A stretch of DNA of 64,000 nucleotides from Calidifontibacillus oryziterrae (GCF_000331575.1 NZ_KB223527.1:1399842-1463841); one strand, 5' to 3'; shown: positions 35,923-45,621, numbered from the stretch's first letter. Notes: a model not told the origin generated them from the letters alone. Translations and numbers: made by a program.

Positions 35923-37104
35923 TTACTTTAAATAATACTCTGCAACCTTTTTTACACCTTTAATGACAGATTCAATATCTAGTTTTGTCATCTTCGGAAA
36001 TAATGGTATTGTCAATACCGTTTCATACCATTGTTCTGCAATCGGACATAATCCTTTTTTATAACCTAATCTCTGATAATATGGATGTAAATAAACGGGA
36101 ATATAATGTACATGAACTCCTATATTTTCTGCGCGTAAAGCTTCAAAAATTTCTTTTCTTCCAACATGAAACTTCTCTAACTCTAAGCTTAGAATATATA
36201 AATGCCAGCTCGAGTTTGTATTATTTATTTGGTAGGGAATCTTTACACCATTTAACTTTGAAAATTCCTGATTATAAATATTAGCAATTTCTCTTCTCTT
36301 TGTTACAAACTTGTTGAGCTTTTGCATTTGTGATAAGCCTAAAGATGCCTGCAAGTCAGTAATTCGATAGTTATAACCTAATTCAACCATTTCATAATAC
36401 CAAGGACCTTCATCTCTATATAAAATATCACTTCGGATACCGTGGGAACGGAATAAGCGTAGTTTTTCATAATATTCTTTTGAATTTGTGGTAATAATTC
36501 CACCTTCTCCAGTCGTTATATGTTTAACTGGATGAAAACTAAACATTGTCATATGTGCTAACGTCCCTACTTTTCTCCCCATATAAGTAGCACCCAAGGA
36601 GTGAGCAGAATCTTCAATCACGACTAAATTATGTTCCTGAGCAATTTTCATAATCTTATCCAAATCAACAGGTTGCCCTGTAAAATCTACAGGTATAATA
36701 GCTCTGGTTTTCGATGTTATTACACATCGAATTTTATCTGGGTCAATATTATAAGTTTGCTCATCAATATCAGCAAATACTGGTTTTCCACCACAATAAA
36801 GAACACAGTTACTACTCGCTGCAAATGTTATTGGAGTTGTTATGACCTCATCTCCACTACCAATTCCAGCCGCAAAGCAAGCTCCATGCAACGCAGCCGT
36901 TCCATTTGCAAATGCTACAGCATACTTTGCCCCAACATAATCAGCTATTGATTGTTCAAACTCTACTATTTTAGGACCTTGCGTTATAAACGGACTTTGA
37001 AGTGTATTAACTATAGCATTGATATCATCTTCATCAATCCATTGTTGTCCATAAGATAAATATGTATCACGGACAGGTTTCCCACCAAAAATGGCTAACG
37101 TCAT
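35923..37104 (-). CDS. pseC: PseC, UDP-sugar 4-aminotransferase of pseudaminic acid synthesis
   Basis: A PLP-dependent aminotransferase (DegT/DnrJ/EryC1 fold, 393 residues). It converts the 4-keto product of PseB to UDP-4-amino-4,6-dideoxy-GlcNAc-type altrosamine, the second step of CMP-pseudaminic acid synthesis. The sequence shows the TFAASSN and EDSAHSLGA motifs and the PLP lysine in FHPVKHITTGEGG (about 185-197). It is the last gene of the modification island, 30 bases after pseI. No terminator is evident before the flaG promoter. Confidence 0.93.
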   Translation of the reverse strand: MTLAIFGGKPVRDTYLSYGQQWIDEDDINAIVNTLQSPFITQGPKIVEFEQSIADYVGAKYAVAFANGTAALHGACFAAGIGSGDEVITTPITFAASSNCVLYCGGKPVFADIDEQTYNIDPDKIRCVITSKTRAIIPVDFTGQPVDLDKIMKIAQEHNLVVIEDSAHSLGATYMGRKVGTLAHMTMFSFHPVKHITTGEGGIITTNSKEYYEKLRLFRSHGIRSDILYRDEGPWYYEMVELGYNYRITDLQASLGLSQMQKLNKFVTKRREIANIYNQEFSKLNGVKIPYQINNTNSSWHLYILSLELEKFHVGRKEIFEALRAENIGVHVHYIPVYLHPYYQRLGYKKGLCPIAEQWYETVLTIPLFPKMTKLDIESVIKGVKKVAEYYLK

Positions 37105-37134
37105 AATTACTCCTCCAAACAGGCACTATAAAAC

Positions 37135-38187
37135 TTATAGTAAATCCCAAGATAACGGGGTTCCTTTTTTTACATCTTTTTGTACCTTTTTCCCTAGCAC
37201 GCTTTTAAAATGTTTAGGTGGCAATCCATGTCCTGGACGAATCGCTCTAACATTTTCTTTAGTAAGCGTTTCACCGACTTGAATATCTTTAACTACATAT
37301 AAGGAACGGCGATCCTTCAAAGATTGTATCTCTGCATCGGTTGGACCATAGCTTACCGAACCCAAACTTTCCCATGCTCGTTCCGTTTCAACTACTAACA
37401 CTTCCATTTCTTCCGGTTCCATTGAAAAAGCAGCATCCGTTCCACCTTCGGCTCTTGAGGTAGTAAAATGTTTCTCAATAACTGAAGCACCCAAAACCAC
37501 ACTTGCAACTGCAACCCCGGTTCCCATTGTGTGATCAGATAATCCAACCTCACATTGAAATAATTCTTTCATGTGTGGAAGCGTTAAAAGATTTGAATGT
37601 TCAGGGGATGATGGGTATGTACTTGTACACTTTAATAAGATCAAATCTTTGCAACCAGCCATTCTAGCCGCACGCACTGTTTCATCTAATTCTGCAACTG
37701 TAGCCATTCCCGTTGAAATTATTAATGGTTTCCCAGTTGAAGCAGCCTTTTCTATCAGTGGGATATCTGTATTTTCAAAAGAGGCAATTTTATAGCATGG
37801 AACATCCAATTCTTCTAAAAAATCAATTGCCGTCTCATCAAACGGGGAACTAAAAGCAATTAACCCCAACTCCTGACAACGCTTAAAAATTGGTTCATGC
37901 CATTCCCATGGAGTATATGCTTCTTTGTATAACTGATAATAGGATTTACCCTTCCATAGACTATCCGGGTTATTAATAAAAAACTCATCTTCATTTATGT
38001 CAAGCGTCATCGTATCCGCTGTGTATGTTTGTAATTTAAGTGCATCCACTCCAGCCCTTGCAGCAGCTTCAACAATTTCTAATGCTTTTTCCAACGATTG
38101 ATTATGATTACCTGACATTTCAGCAATAATAAAAGGTTTGTAATCAGAACCAATCAATCTTCCTTGTATATTAATTGGATTTTTCAC
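37135..38187 (-). CDS. pseI: Pseudaminic acid synthase PseI
   Basis: Condenses phosphoenolpyruvate with 2,4-diacetamido-2,4,6-trideoxy-altrose to make pseudaminic acid. It has 350 residues: a NeuB-type TIM barrel (about 10-265, with FIIAEMSGNHNQS near the start and the metal-binding GLSDHTMG region) and a C-terminal SAF/antifreeze-like domain (about 290-350, with RPGHGLPPKH). It overlaps pseG by 4 bases (ATGA), so the two are translationally coupled. A legionaminic or sialic acid synthase is the alternative, but the PseB/C/H/G partners point to pseudaminic acid. Confidence 0.94.
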   Translation of the reverse strand: MKNPINIQGRLIGSDYKPFIIAEMSGNHNQSLEKALEIVEAAARAGVDALKLQTYTADTMTLDINEDEFFINNPDSLWKGKSYYQLYKEAYTPWEWHEPIFKRCQELGLIAFSSPFDETAIDFLEELDVPCYKIASFENTDIPLIEKAASTGKPLIISTGMATVAELDETVRAARMAGCKDLILLKCTSTYPSSPEHSNLLTLPHMKELFQCEVGLSDHTMGTGVAVASVVLGASVIEKHFTTSRAEGGTDAAFSMEPEEMEVLVVETERAWESLGSVSYGPTDAEIQSLKDRRSLYVVKDIQVGETLTKENVRAIRPGHGLPPKHFKSVLGKKVQKDVKKGTPLSWDLL

Positions 38188-39233
38188 CTTTTTAAGACCT
38201 CCAATATTTCTTGAACAACCGGATGATTCCCCTTTACGATATATGCATGCATTAATTGTAATGATTTTTCGGACATTTTTTGTAATACATTTGGCTGATT
38301 AATTACCCTATTAATTATATCGACAAGATCGGCTGTTTTTACATTTTCATGCCATCCTAAATTCCATACAGCTCCATACATAGCAGCAGCTTCCGTAGAT
38401 TCTTGTTGATTTTCTGCAACAACAGTCACTATAGATGGTAGTCCCAAAAAACAACGTTCCCACATCGTTACCCCACCTGCACCCAAGGCTAAGTCACACA
38501 TTCTCATTAAATCAGCCATGTAGTCAATTTGTAAATAAAACTTGTATTGACTTTTTTCACATTTCCTTCGAATTAATTCCCTATTTGTGTTCGATAACCC
38601 CACAACAACATGAACAGTTACATCCAACAATTTTAGAATATCCATGGCTTTTATCACTTTTAGAGTTTCATTAGTTGGGTCAGATCCCCCGTAAAAAATT
38701 AAAATATTTTGAATAGGTTGTTTTATTTCAACAACGTTGTTTTTCGTGTAAAATTCTGGACGTAGCAATAAATAGTGGGGTCCTAAGAGTTTCCTACAAT
38801 GATCAGGCACTAAATGCTCATATCGATTATTAAAATTGATGAAAAAATTTTGGTCTAAAAGTAAATCACAATCATGTTGTCTATTAGCAAGATCATCAAT
38901 AACCATCACTTTCAGATCTAAAAATGCTTTTTTTATAATTCTCTCCCATCTGTAGTCAATTTGATAGTGATCAATTATTAATAGATCAGCTTCATTTCCC
39001 ATTAAAATTTCTTTCGTAACATTTGCATCATTTATAATATTATTTCTCTCAGATAAAGCTTTTACTAGAAAACCTTCGCTTATTATAAATTCAATTAGAT
39101 TCCCTTTTGTTTCCTTACAAATAAAAATAACCTTAGCACCAATTTCCTTTAAGTAATGAGCTAATGTTAGGCACCGCATAACATGTCCTGTTCCTATTGT
39201 AATCGAGGCATCTACTCTAATAAAAATATTCAT
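38184..39233 (-). CDS. pseG: UDP-sugar hydrolase PseG
   Basis: A 349-residue GT-B-fold hydrolase that removes UDP from UDP-2,4-diacetamido-2,4,6-trideoxy-altrose before condensation by PseI. It shows the N-terminal IRVDASITIGTGHVMRCL motif and the C-terminal GGVTMWERCFLGLPSI, the nucleotide-sugar binding region of the PseG/SpsG family. It lies 4 bases after pseF and overlaps pseI. Confidence 0.93.
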   Translation of the reverse strand: MNIFIRVDASITIGTGHVMRCLTLAHYLKEIGAKVIFICKETKGNLIEFIISEGFLVKALSERNNIINDANVTKEILMGNEADLLIIDHYQIDYRWERIIKKAFLDLKVMVIDDLANRQHDCDLLLDQNFFINFNNRYEHLVPDHCRKLLGPHYLLLRPEFYTKNNVVEIKQPIQNILIFYGGSDPTNETLKVIKAMDILKLLDVTVHVVVGLSNTNRELIRRKCEKSQYKFYLQIDYMADLMRMCDLALGAGGVTMWERCFLGLPSIVTVVAENQQESTEAAAMYGAVWNLGWHENVKTADLVDIINRVINQPNVLQKMSEKSLQLMHAYIVKGNHPVVQEILEVLKR

Positions 39234-39237
39234 TTTC

Positions 39238-39963
39238 TCACACTACCGGTTTCTGTTTTATATGCGCATTAATACTAGCAATTTCAGGATTTTCTTTCAA
39301 AAATTTAACTACTTTTTCTGTAGGAACAAGAATATCTTCTATATAGTAATCTGCAATTTTTTTACAAAGCTCATAATCTTCTTCTGTATCTAATGTAATT
39401 CGTAATTCTGGCTGTTGAATAGCTTCACAAGCCTCAATTGTATCCCAAGAAAACTCCTCTTTAAACTCATAGGCATAATATGTCACGTGCTCCCGATGGC
39501 GTTGCTCTTTACCATGCTGGTTCATATAATTAAGTGAATGATACGAAAACAATTCAACTGCCAATCCTCTTGGTAAATCCCCGATAATACTCATGAAGTC
39601 ACACCTTGTCTCGTTCTTTTTTTCTACCATTTTCGTAGCTAGCTGATAATCAACAAAAGGACAATCTGCAGTAACTCGAATGACATATTCGGGATTATAT
39701 TCTTTTGCAGCTTCGACATAACGACTTAATACATCTGTTTCAGACCCCCGAAAATAAGAAACGTCCTTCCGTTTACACCACTCTTCAACCACATCATCCT
39801 GAGGCAACAGTGAAGTTGCAACAATTACTTTACTAACGCCTTTAATTTTTTTAGATCGCTCCACAACATAGGTGAGAACATCAAAACTGCCTAATGGCTT
39901 CAATATTTTTCCTGGAAGACGTGATGAACCCATTCTTGCCTGAATAATTACGATAACATTCAT
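39238..39963 (-). CDS. pseF: CMP-pseudaminic acid cytidylyltransferase (SpsF/PseF type)
   Basis: A 241-residue nucleotidyltransferase that activates pseudaminic acid with CTP, giving the donor used by Maf. It has the nucleotide-binding start VIIQARMGSSRLPGKIL (about 5-21) and the metal-binding ADCPF. The sequence is of the SpsF subtype. Its position among pseH, pseG and pseI supports the role. The start ATG has GAGGTTGTG upstream. A 48-base gap separates it from pseH. Confidence 0.88.
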   Translation of the reverse strand: MNVIVIIQARMGSSRLPGKILKPLGSFDVLTYVVERSKKIKGVSKVIVATSLLPQDDVVEEWCKRKDVSYFRGSETDVLSRYVEAAKEYNPEYVIRVTADCPFVDYQLATKMVEKKNETRCDFMSIIGDLPRGLAVELFSYHSLNYMNQHGKEQRHREHVTYYAYEFKEEFSWDTIEACEAIQQPELRITLDTEEDYELCKKIADYYIEDILVPTEKVVKFLKENPEIASINAHIKQKPVV

Positions 39964-40011
39964 CTCTACACAACCTCTTTGCTAAGCAGCCATATTTTGA
40001 AATAACAATTT

Positions 40012-40545
40012 CTAAATCACTTCTGGAATATATTTTACATATCTCTTTCCAAAATCTGTCCACATTTTTTTAGTCATTTCGAATATATAGACATTGTGAT
40101 ATTTCCCATATTTATAAATATGCTCGGTTAAATAACCAACTTCTCTAGCACCTTGCTTCAGATGAATCTTGCGAATACCTCCATTTTCTTCCATGACCTC
40201 ACCCATTAATTTATTCATGCCGAGGTTTTCAAAAGCGTAATTGTACATGTATGGACCTATAAAACCTCCTAACATGCTATATTCCTGCTCTCCTATGTAA
40301 AAGTTCCAATAAGCTCTTTTATCTCTTAGATTTATATTAGTTAAAGATACTAGCCCAATTGGTTGATTTTTATATACTAATATCCAGTAGCAACTATTGG
40401 AATCATTTTGAATAGACTGAAACCACTTTTTCTGTTCCTCCATGTTATTCTCTATATCTGTATACATGTAACGAGTGACAAATTCTGATGTACGCCATTT
40501 CAAAATTAATTTTAAATGTTTTTCCTCAACAGTAACAAATTGCAT
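40012..40545 (-). CDS. pseH: PseH, N-acetyltransferase (GNAT)
   Basis: A 177-residue GNAT enzyme that acetylates the 4-amino group of the PseC product. The pattern LKWRTSEFVTRYMYTDI (about 16-32) is typical of PseH, and the acetyl-CoA fold follows (YWNFYIGEQEYSMLGGFIGP). I prefer the ATG at 40545 (AGGTG upstream) over two start codons just before it. A 118-base gap separates it from luxC. It is the only acetyltransferase in the island. Confidence 0.9.
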   Translation of the reverse strand: MQFVTVEEKHLKLILKWRTSEFVTRYMYTDIENNMEEQKKWFQSIQNDSNSCYWILVYKNQPIGLVSLTNINLRDKRAYWNFYIGEQEYSMLGGFIGPYMYNYAFENLGMNKLMGEVMEENGGIRKIHLKQGAREVGYLTEHIYKYGKYHNVYIFEMTKKMWTDFGKRYVKYIPEVI

Positions 40546-40663
40546 ATTCATCACCTAAATCATCCTAATTATAACTTTTTACATAGCTAAAAATTATTAT
40601 CATTTCAATTATTATAAATTAATTGTTTATTAAATAACCATAATCAACCTTCACAGTTATAAC

Positions 40664-41920
40664 CTACCGTATCACAATCTCTCTTGTTAAATAAAATAAT
40701 AAATCATACCCATCCCATATCCCTTCAAAATTTAGGGCCTGTCCAATTGGAACAATTCGATCAATACCTCTATTTTGTAATTTTTTAGCAAAATCAACTA
40801 ATTCTGTACGTTTAAAACCATAATAAGATAATGTTTGATCCTTATCATCTAAGTAAGGAATTAAGTCATTCAACTTTTGAAGACTGAGTTCTATAAAAAG
40901 GCCTCCACCACAATGTTTTCCTCTTATCTCTAAATCAATACTGTCTACTTTTATACGCGAAAAATTTTTTTGATGTGAAAAATATTGAACATTATCACTA
41001 CCACTTAGCAAATAGCCCGTTGCTAATTTTTGTACTTGTAAGGCTGGTGAATAATCTATAAAATGCGTATTAAGATAATTATCTATTCCGTTCCAAAAAA
41101 GTTCTCCTGCAGCTTTTATAGCTTGATCATTTCCGATCCATACAATTAATCTTGGTGAAGAACAAGCCATTTGAGCAAACCAAAACCCATCATTATAAAA
41201 ACGATGAATAAAATCAGCAAAATCCTCTTCTCCTGCTTTCAAAATTGTATTGGCTTCAATAACTGATAACGAAAAGCGATCAGGAAAAGTCAATTCGATT
41301 GCTAAAGGAGCCAATGGAATAGCTCGAATTGCTTTTACGGTATTATCTCCACCCCATATAATACGGACATCGCATCGTTCAGATAAATATTTACTTGTTT
41401 CAATATCATGATCATAGGTTAAAATCACTGTTCGATTTGCAACCTCTTGATATTTTTCAAGGCCTATCATAATAGCATGGAGTAATAACTCAGTTTGAAC
41501 TTGCTTTTGTCCAGAAATTCTAATGATATTGTTATTTCCAGCGAGCATGGATAGTACCCAAGAATATACAAAAATCGTATCAACATTTGAGGGGGCAAAA
41601 TGTAACGCAACTCCCCTTGCCAAAACAATTTTAGAATTTGTTTGGTTATTAAATAATTCCTGCATTTCAACTAAATGAGCTTTTCTTAACCAATATGCTA
41701 ATGCAATTAATTCAGGAAAGCGGCGATAGGAGCGATCCCCAAAAATTGTTTTTGAAATTGAATCCAAAAATAACAATACTTCAGGATGAAAAGGTTTAAG
41801 CGGATTCATTGCTACAACTTCTTCAATTGTTTCTTGCCATTTAGTTTGAAAAGATGTTCCAACTTCATCTTGATTTCCGCTAATTTTTCCATCACCATTT
41901 TTAGGCCAAAAAAAATTCAT
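40664..41920 (-). CDS. LuxC-like acyl-CoA/acyl-protein reductase
   Basis: A 418-residue aldehyde-dehydrogenase-fold enzyme of the LuxC family, which reduces acyl thioesters to aldehydes with NADPH. The likely catalytic Cys sits in FAQMACSSPRLIVW (about 245-258). It starts inside the luxE-like stop codon (ATGA overlap), so the two are made together as in lux operons. There are no luxA or luxB genes, so light production is excluded. In this island the aldehyde is more likely a building block for the flagellar glycan. The substrate is unknown. Confidence 0.82.
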   Translation of the reverse strand: MNFFWPKNGDGKISGNQDEVGTSFQTKWQETIEEVVAMNPLKPFHPEVLLFLDSISKTIFGDRSYRRFPELIALAYWLRKAHLVEMQELFNNQTNSKIVLARGVALHFAPSNVDTIFVYSWVLSMLAGNNNIIRISGQKQVQTELLLHAIMIGLEKYQEVANRTVILTYDHDIETSKYLSERCDVRIIWGGDNTVKAIRAIPLAPLAIELTFPDRFSLSVIEANTILKAGEEDFADFIHRFYNDGFWFAQMACSSPRLIVWIGNDQAIKAAGELFWNGIDNYLNTHFIDYSPALQVQKLATGYLLSGSDNVQYFSHQKNFSRIKVDSIDLEIRGKHCGGGLFIELSLQKLNDLIPYLDDKDQTLSYYGFKRTELVDFAKKLQNRGIDRIVPIGQALNFEGIWDGYDLLFYLTREIVIR

Positions 41921-42987
41921 TTCCCATCACCTGCTTTCAAATCAAATGCAAACGTATCACTGCATCCCCGTAATTCTGCTTTCGGAATACGGCCATATAC
42001 GGTAAAATACTTTCCTTTCCAACCGCACGGACAGTCATCTTCTCCGTGAACAATGCCTAAGTCTTCTGTCAACAAACTATGTCCTGGATAGCTCTTCGGT
42101 AAAACGCTAAGTACTTGAATCAATCCTTGTTGACCAAACATTAGTGGTTTGAATGAAATTGGATCACGTATAATAACATCCGCATAAATTGGCGTATGAA
42201 GGTGACCTTGCGTACACTCTAAAAAAATTGAACCTATTTGTTCGACCATCCCATAATAATTATGGACATTACGTAATCCAAATTGATTTAATAATGATCC
42301 TTTAAAGACATCATTACTAACCGCTTCCTCTCGTAGTTTTTTCCAACCACCACCATGAATAAGTATACTGTTACCCAAGTCAATTTGAATACCACGCTGA
42401 ACGGCTTCTTTATAAAAATGCTTCCAAATCATAAAAGTAAAACCAAATAATAATATTTTTTCGCCTTTATTTTTTTCTAAAAATCCCATTAAACCAGTCC
42501 AATCAACACTCATGTCCTCATGAAACAAATAAAATGGGCTCCTTCCAAAATTTGCAAAACCTAATATACCAGCACCTCTTGCACTAAAGGATTTACGATC
42601 CTTCAATATACTTTTCGTGTCAATAATGATCATCGGGAGGCGTTTGGAACCAATTAGTGGCTTCATGACAGTAACAAGTGCCCTTGTTTGTGCGGATGCA
42701 GTTTCTTTATCTAAAAAAATTTTTGAAACCTTCTGACCAGTCGTACCACTTGAAGTCAATATTTTAAAGATATCTTTTTTATTGACGGAGTATAAATCCA
42801 TCATTTTGAAAAGCTGCACAGGTAAATACGGAACCGTTTCAAGTGAGTGTACCAATGTTTTTTGTCCCGCTTTATTTATTATGTTTCGATATGGCTCACA
42901 ATGATCATAATGAAAACGTGTTAACGTATTCAGTTCCGTTAATAGATAGGATTGTTTCATTGTTTTCTTTGTTTTATATGGTTCCAT
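41917..42987 (-). CDS. LuxE-like acyl-protein synthetase
   Basis: A 356-residue adenylating enzyme of the LuxE family, which activates a carboxylic acid with ATP and hands the acyl group to LuxC. The nucleotide-binding ILTSSGTTGQKVSKIFLD (about 76-93) and the C-terminal CPCGWKGKYFTVYGR, shared with phenylacetate-CoA-ligase-like proteins, are visible. The start ATG has AAAGGAA upstream. It overlaps the luxC-like gene by 4 bases. The acid could be a fatty acid or a short hydroxy acid. Confidence 0.82.
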   Translation of the reverse strand: MEPYKTKKTMKQSYLLTELNTLTRFHYDHCEPYRNIINKAGQKTLVHSLETVPYLPVQLFKMMDLYSVNKKDIFKILTSSGTTGQKVSKIFLDKETASAQTRALVTVMKPLIGSKRLPMIIIDTKSILKDRKSFSARGAGILGFANFGRSPFYLFHEDMSVDWTGLMGFLEKNKGEKILLFGFTFMIWKHFYKEAVQRGIQIDLGNSILIHGGGWKKLREEAVSNDVFKGSLLNQFGLRNVHNYYGMVEQIGSIFLECTQGHLHTPIYADVIIRDPISFKPLMFGQQGLIQVLSVLPKSYPGHSLLTEDLGIVHGEDDCPCGWKGKYFTVYGRIPKAELRGCSDTFAFDLKAGDGK

Positions 42988-43109
42988 TTAATATCAATTC
43001 CTTTTAAGCATCATAATTATAATATGATAGATTGTTACAACCACAACTAATAAAAGCTAGTGTGGCATCTGTCTTATTTAACATATAGAAAACCCTTAAC
43101 ATTACGGTT

Positions 43110-44501
43110 TTAGAAAACTAAATCCAATAGAATTTTATAATCAATTTTCCCATTAGCTAGCCTCGGAATGTCTTCTATGACTTTCACAACGAAGGCACTG
43201 GGATGTAATTTATATAAATCTTCAACTATCTCTTGAATTTTATCTTTCATTTCCATATTTCGAACCACTATTGCCATTTTATTATCTGTTCCAACGCAAA
43301 CAACATTTGTCCCTAATCTGGATTCGATTTGCTTTTCAATATCATCTAAATTTAATCGTAAGCCAAATAATTTAATAAACCGCGTCAATCTGCCCTTTAA
43401 ATAAAAAAAACCTTCCTCATCAAGGGTTGCAAGGTCGCCAGTACGTAGATATCCTCTTAATTCGTCAATCTTCGCTAAATCTTCTATGTTTACCGCATAA
43501 CCCATCATTACATTTGGTCCTTCGTATATGAGCTCGTTTGTTTCCGGATCTAGATGTAGATTACCACCTGGAATCGCTTTTCCAATACTTGTTGGCTTCT
43601 CTAACGTTTTATCTGGCGGTAAATAACTAATCCGAGCTGTCGCTTCAGTCTGGCCATACATGACAAAAAATTGCTTCCCTTGTTCCTTGGCGTACTCACC
43701 AAATAAACGAACAAGCTTCTCATTTAAAGCTCCACCCGCTTGTGTAAAATAACGTAGGTGGGGGAGTTTCATTTTATGGAAACCAACCCGATGCAACATC
43801 TGGTATGTGTATGGAACACCAGCAAACGATGTCGCCTTTTTGCTTTTCATAAAATCCCAAAAAGACTTTGTCATTACGCTTTCGTTTGTTAACAAAACAG
43901 TCGATCCTGCTAGAAGGTGACTATTAATAATTGAAAGTCCATACGAATAATTTAGTGGCAAATTGGCTAAACCGCGATCTTCACTTGTAATATTCAAGTA
44001 TTCCTTAATCGATTTTGCATTTGCCACAATATTATTATATGATAACCGTACGAACTTCACACTACCAGTCGTTCCTGAAGTGCTTAACAATAATGCAAGG
44101 TCGGGATTAATGAAATAGGGGATGGTATTTTTTCTTCGAGTCCAAATTTGGCAATATTCGTATTGTTCACACTCGTATCTATCAGAAAAATCAAATCGTT
44201 GGTTTACTGAAAAAATCCAGTTAGGTTTGTATATTTCAAGAATTTCCGAAAGTAGCTGCCTATTTAATTTTTCATCAAGTAGCATAACAGCATCCTGCTT
44301 TTGCAATGCTGCTAAGTAAGCAACCAACGGCCCAACTTCATTTCTACATAAAATCAGCCCATGTTGTTTTCGATCACAACTGGGTAAAAGCTTTTTTACA
44401 GTTTGAACCTTTTCGTCAAGAGAACTATAAGTAAATGAACCATATTTGTTATCTATTATGGCAATTTGATCAAATTTAATTTGCAAATTCCAAAAATACA
44501 T
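43110..44501 (-). CDS. AMP-dependent acyl ligase (acyl-CoA or acyl-ACP synthetase)
   Basis: A 463-residue ANL-superfamily adenylating enzyme. It shows the ATP motif LLSTSGTTGSVK (about 140-151), MYGQTEA (about 285-291), LRTGDLA and the catalytic-lysine region ANGKIDY near the C-terminus. It probably loads an acyl group onto the ACP two genes upstream, or onto CoA. I chose the ATG at 44501 (AAGGTG upstream). A terminator separates it from the SDR gene and a possible SigD promoter precedes it, so it may start its own transcript with the luxE/luxC pair. Confidence 0.85.
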   Translation of the reverse strand: MYFWNLQIKFDQIAIIDNKYGSFTYSSLDEKVQTVKKLLPSCDRKQHGLILCRNEVGPLVAYLAALQKQDAVMLLDEKLNRQLLSEILEIYKPNWIFSVNQRFDFSDRYECEQYEYCQIWTRRKNTIPYFINPDLALLLSTSGTTGSVKFVRLSYNNIVANAKSIKEYLNITSEDRGLANLPLNYSYGLSIINSHLLAGSTVLLTNESVMTKSFWDFMKSKKATSFAGVPYTYQMLHRVGFHKMKLPHLRYFTQAGGALNEKLVRLFGEYAKEQGKQFFVMYGQTEATARISYLPPDKTLEKPTSIGKAIPGGNLHLDPETNELIYEGPNVMMGYAVNIEDLAKIDELRGYLRTGDLATLDEEGFFYLKGRLTRFIKLFGLRLNLDDIEKQIESRLGTNVVCVGTDNKMAIVVRNMEMKDKIQEIVEDLYKLHPSAFVVKVIEDIPRLANGKIDYKILLDLVF

Positions 44502-44532
44502 ATTTATCACACACCTTGTTACTCTAATATTT

Positions 44533-44559
44533 CTATCGGAAGAATTCTTGTTTTGTAAA
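44533..44559 (-). promoter_or_regulatory. Possible SigD promoter before the acyl ligase
   Basis: On the minus strand TTTA, 15 bases and TCCGATAG lie about 32 bases before the ligase start. Two or three positions deviate from the SigD consensus. The preceding terminator makes some promoter here necessary. Confidence 0.35.
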
Positions 44560-44569
44560 CTACAACTTA

Positions 44570-44614
44570 ATCAAAATTAAAAACAGCACTTTTCTTAAAA
44601 GAACAAGTACTGTT
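44570..44614 (-). terminator. Terminator after the SDR gene
   Basis: On the minus strand AACAGTACTTGTTCTT / AAGAAAAGTGCTGTT forms a long imperfect stem followed by TTTTTAATTTTG. It lies about 22 bases past the SDR stop and splits the island into at least two transcripts or attenuates the distal part. Confidence 0.75.
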
Positions 44615-44635
44615 ATTTTCTCAAATTATTGCTTT

Positions 44636-45382
44636 TTATACAATCATACCCCCATCAACCCCAATAACCTGTCCCGTAACATAAGAAGACAAATCTGATG
44701 CAAGGAATAACATTGTGTTTGCTACCTCTTTTGGTTTACCAATTCGATTCATTTTTATTGATTCCATTCTTTTTTTATATTTAGCTTCTGACAGTCCTCT
44801 TATCATCTCTGTCTCGATAAAGCCGGGGGCAACAGCATTCACACGAATATTGGAAGGTGCTAACTCTTTCGCCGCTGACATGGTAGCACCAATTAATGCT
44901 GCTTTTGTAGTCGAATATGCAACCTGTCCTGCTTCCCCAAAACGACCAAAAATTGAACTTACATTAATGATTGATCCTTGTTTCTTTTGTGTCATTATTC
45001 TTGAAGCTAATTGCATATGGAGAAGTGAGGCAATTAAATTCACATTCAAAATTTCTTCAAGCTTTTCAAGTTGAATCATTCCTAGTAAGCTATCGTAGAG
45101 TGTGCCAGCATTATTTACTAGTACATCTAACTGACCAAACTGCTTATGTATCTGTTGAAAGGCAGCTTTCATTTCAACTATATTGGACACATCATATGGA
45201 AATACAAGCACCTTTTGGCTGGTATTCTTATTAATTCTTTCTGCTAGTTCTAATAAACGCTGTTGATCACGTCCATTAATAGCAATCCTCGCTCCTTCCT
45301 CAGAAAAAACAAGCGCAGTAGCTTCCCCAATCCCTTTCGATGCTCCAGTGATGAAAGCAATCTTCCCATCAAGTAATCCCAT
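44636..45382 (-). CDS. Short-chain dehydrogenase, FabG-like
   Basis: A 248-residue NAD(P)-dependent oxidoreductase. It shows TGASKGIGEA (about 14-23), NNAG (about 90-93), the catalytic Ser in NVSS, YSTTK (Tyr-x-x-x-Lys, about 155-159) and the C-terminal SSYVTGQVIGVDGG. It resembles 3-oxoacyl-ACP reductases. It starts 2 bases after the ACP gene, so it probably reduces an ACP-bound keto acid. The exact substrate is unknown. Confidence 0.88.
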   Translation of the reverse strand: MGLLDGKIAFITGASKGIGEATALVFSEEGARIAINGRDQQRLLELAERINKNTSQKVLVFPYDVSNIVEMKAAFQQIHKQFGQLDVLVNNAGTLYDSLLGMIQLEKLEEILNVNLIASLLHMQLASRIMTQKKQGSIINVSSIFGRFGEAGQVAYSTTKAALIGATMSAAKELAPSNIRVNAVAPGFIETEMIRGLSEAKYKKRMESIKMNRIGKPKEVANTMLFLASDLSSYVTGQVIGVDGGMIV

Positions 45383-45384
45383 AG

Positions 45385-45621
45385 TTAAAATTCCACTCCG
45401 TATTTCTTTAAAATCTCTTTTGCTTTTGCAAATGAACTCAACTCAATGACATCGTCAGTATCCATCATAATTTCAAAACCATCGTCAATTGCAGAGACCA
45501 AAGCCATATGAGCAATAGAATCCCACTCTTCAATTCTATTATATTGAAGATCATCCGTTACTTGCGCTTCCGGTATCCCTAATGTCTCAGCAAAGATTCC
45601 ACGTAATTTATGTAGGTTCAT
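45385..45621 (-). CDS. Acyl carrier protein
   Basis: A 78-residue carrier protein with the phosphopantetheine attachment Ser in EEWDSIAHM (about residue 35) and the usual acidic four-helix pattern. It is not the housekeeping AcpP, which has DSLDTVEL. It is a dedicated carrier like those in polyketide or sugar-modification clusters. I chose the ATG at 45621 (AAAGGGG upstream). It forms a pair with the SDR gene 2 bases downstream. Confidence 0.9.
   Translation of the reverse strand: MNLHKLRGIFAETLGIPEAQVTDDLQYNRIEEWDSIAHMALVSAIDDGFEIMMDTDDVIELSSFAKAKEILKKYGVEF

Noticed and set aside
40664-42987. A bioluminescence operon
   Set aside because: luxC- and luxE-like genes are present but luxA, luxB and luxD are not. 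The neighbours are flagellar sugar genes.
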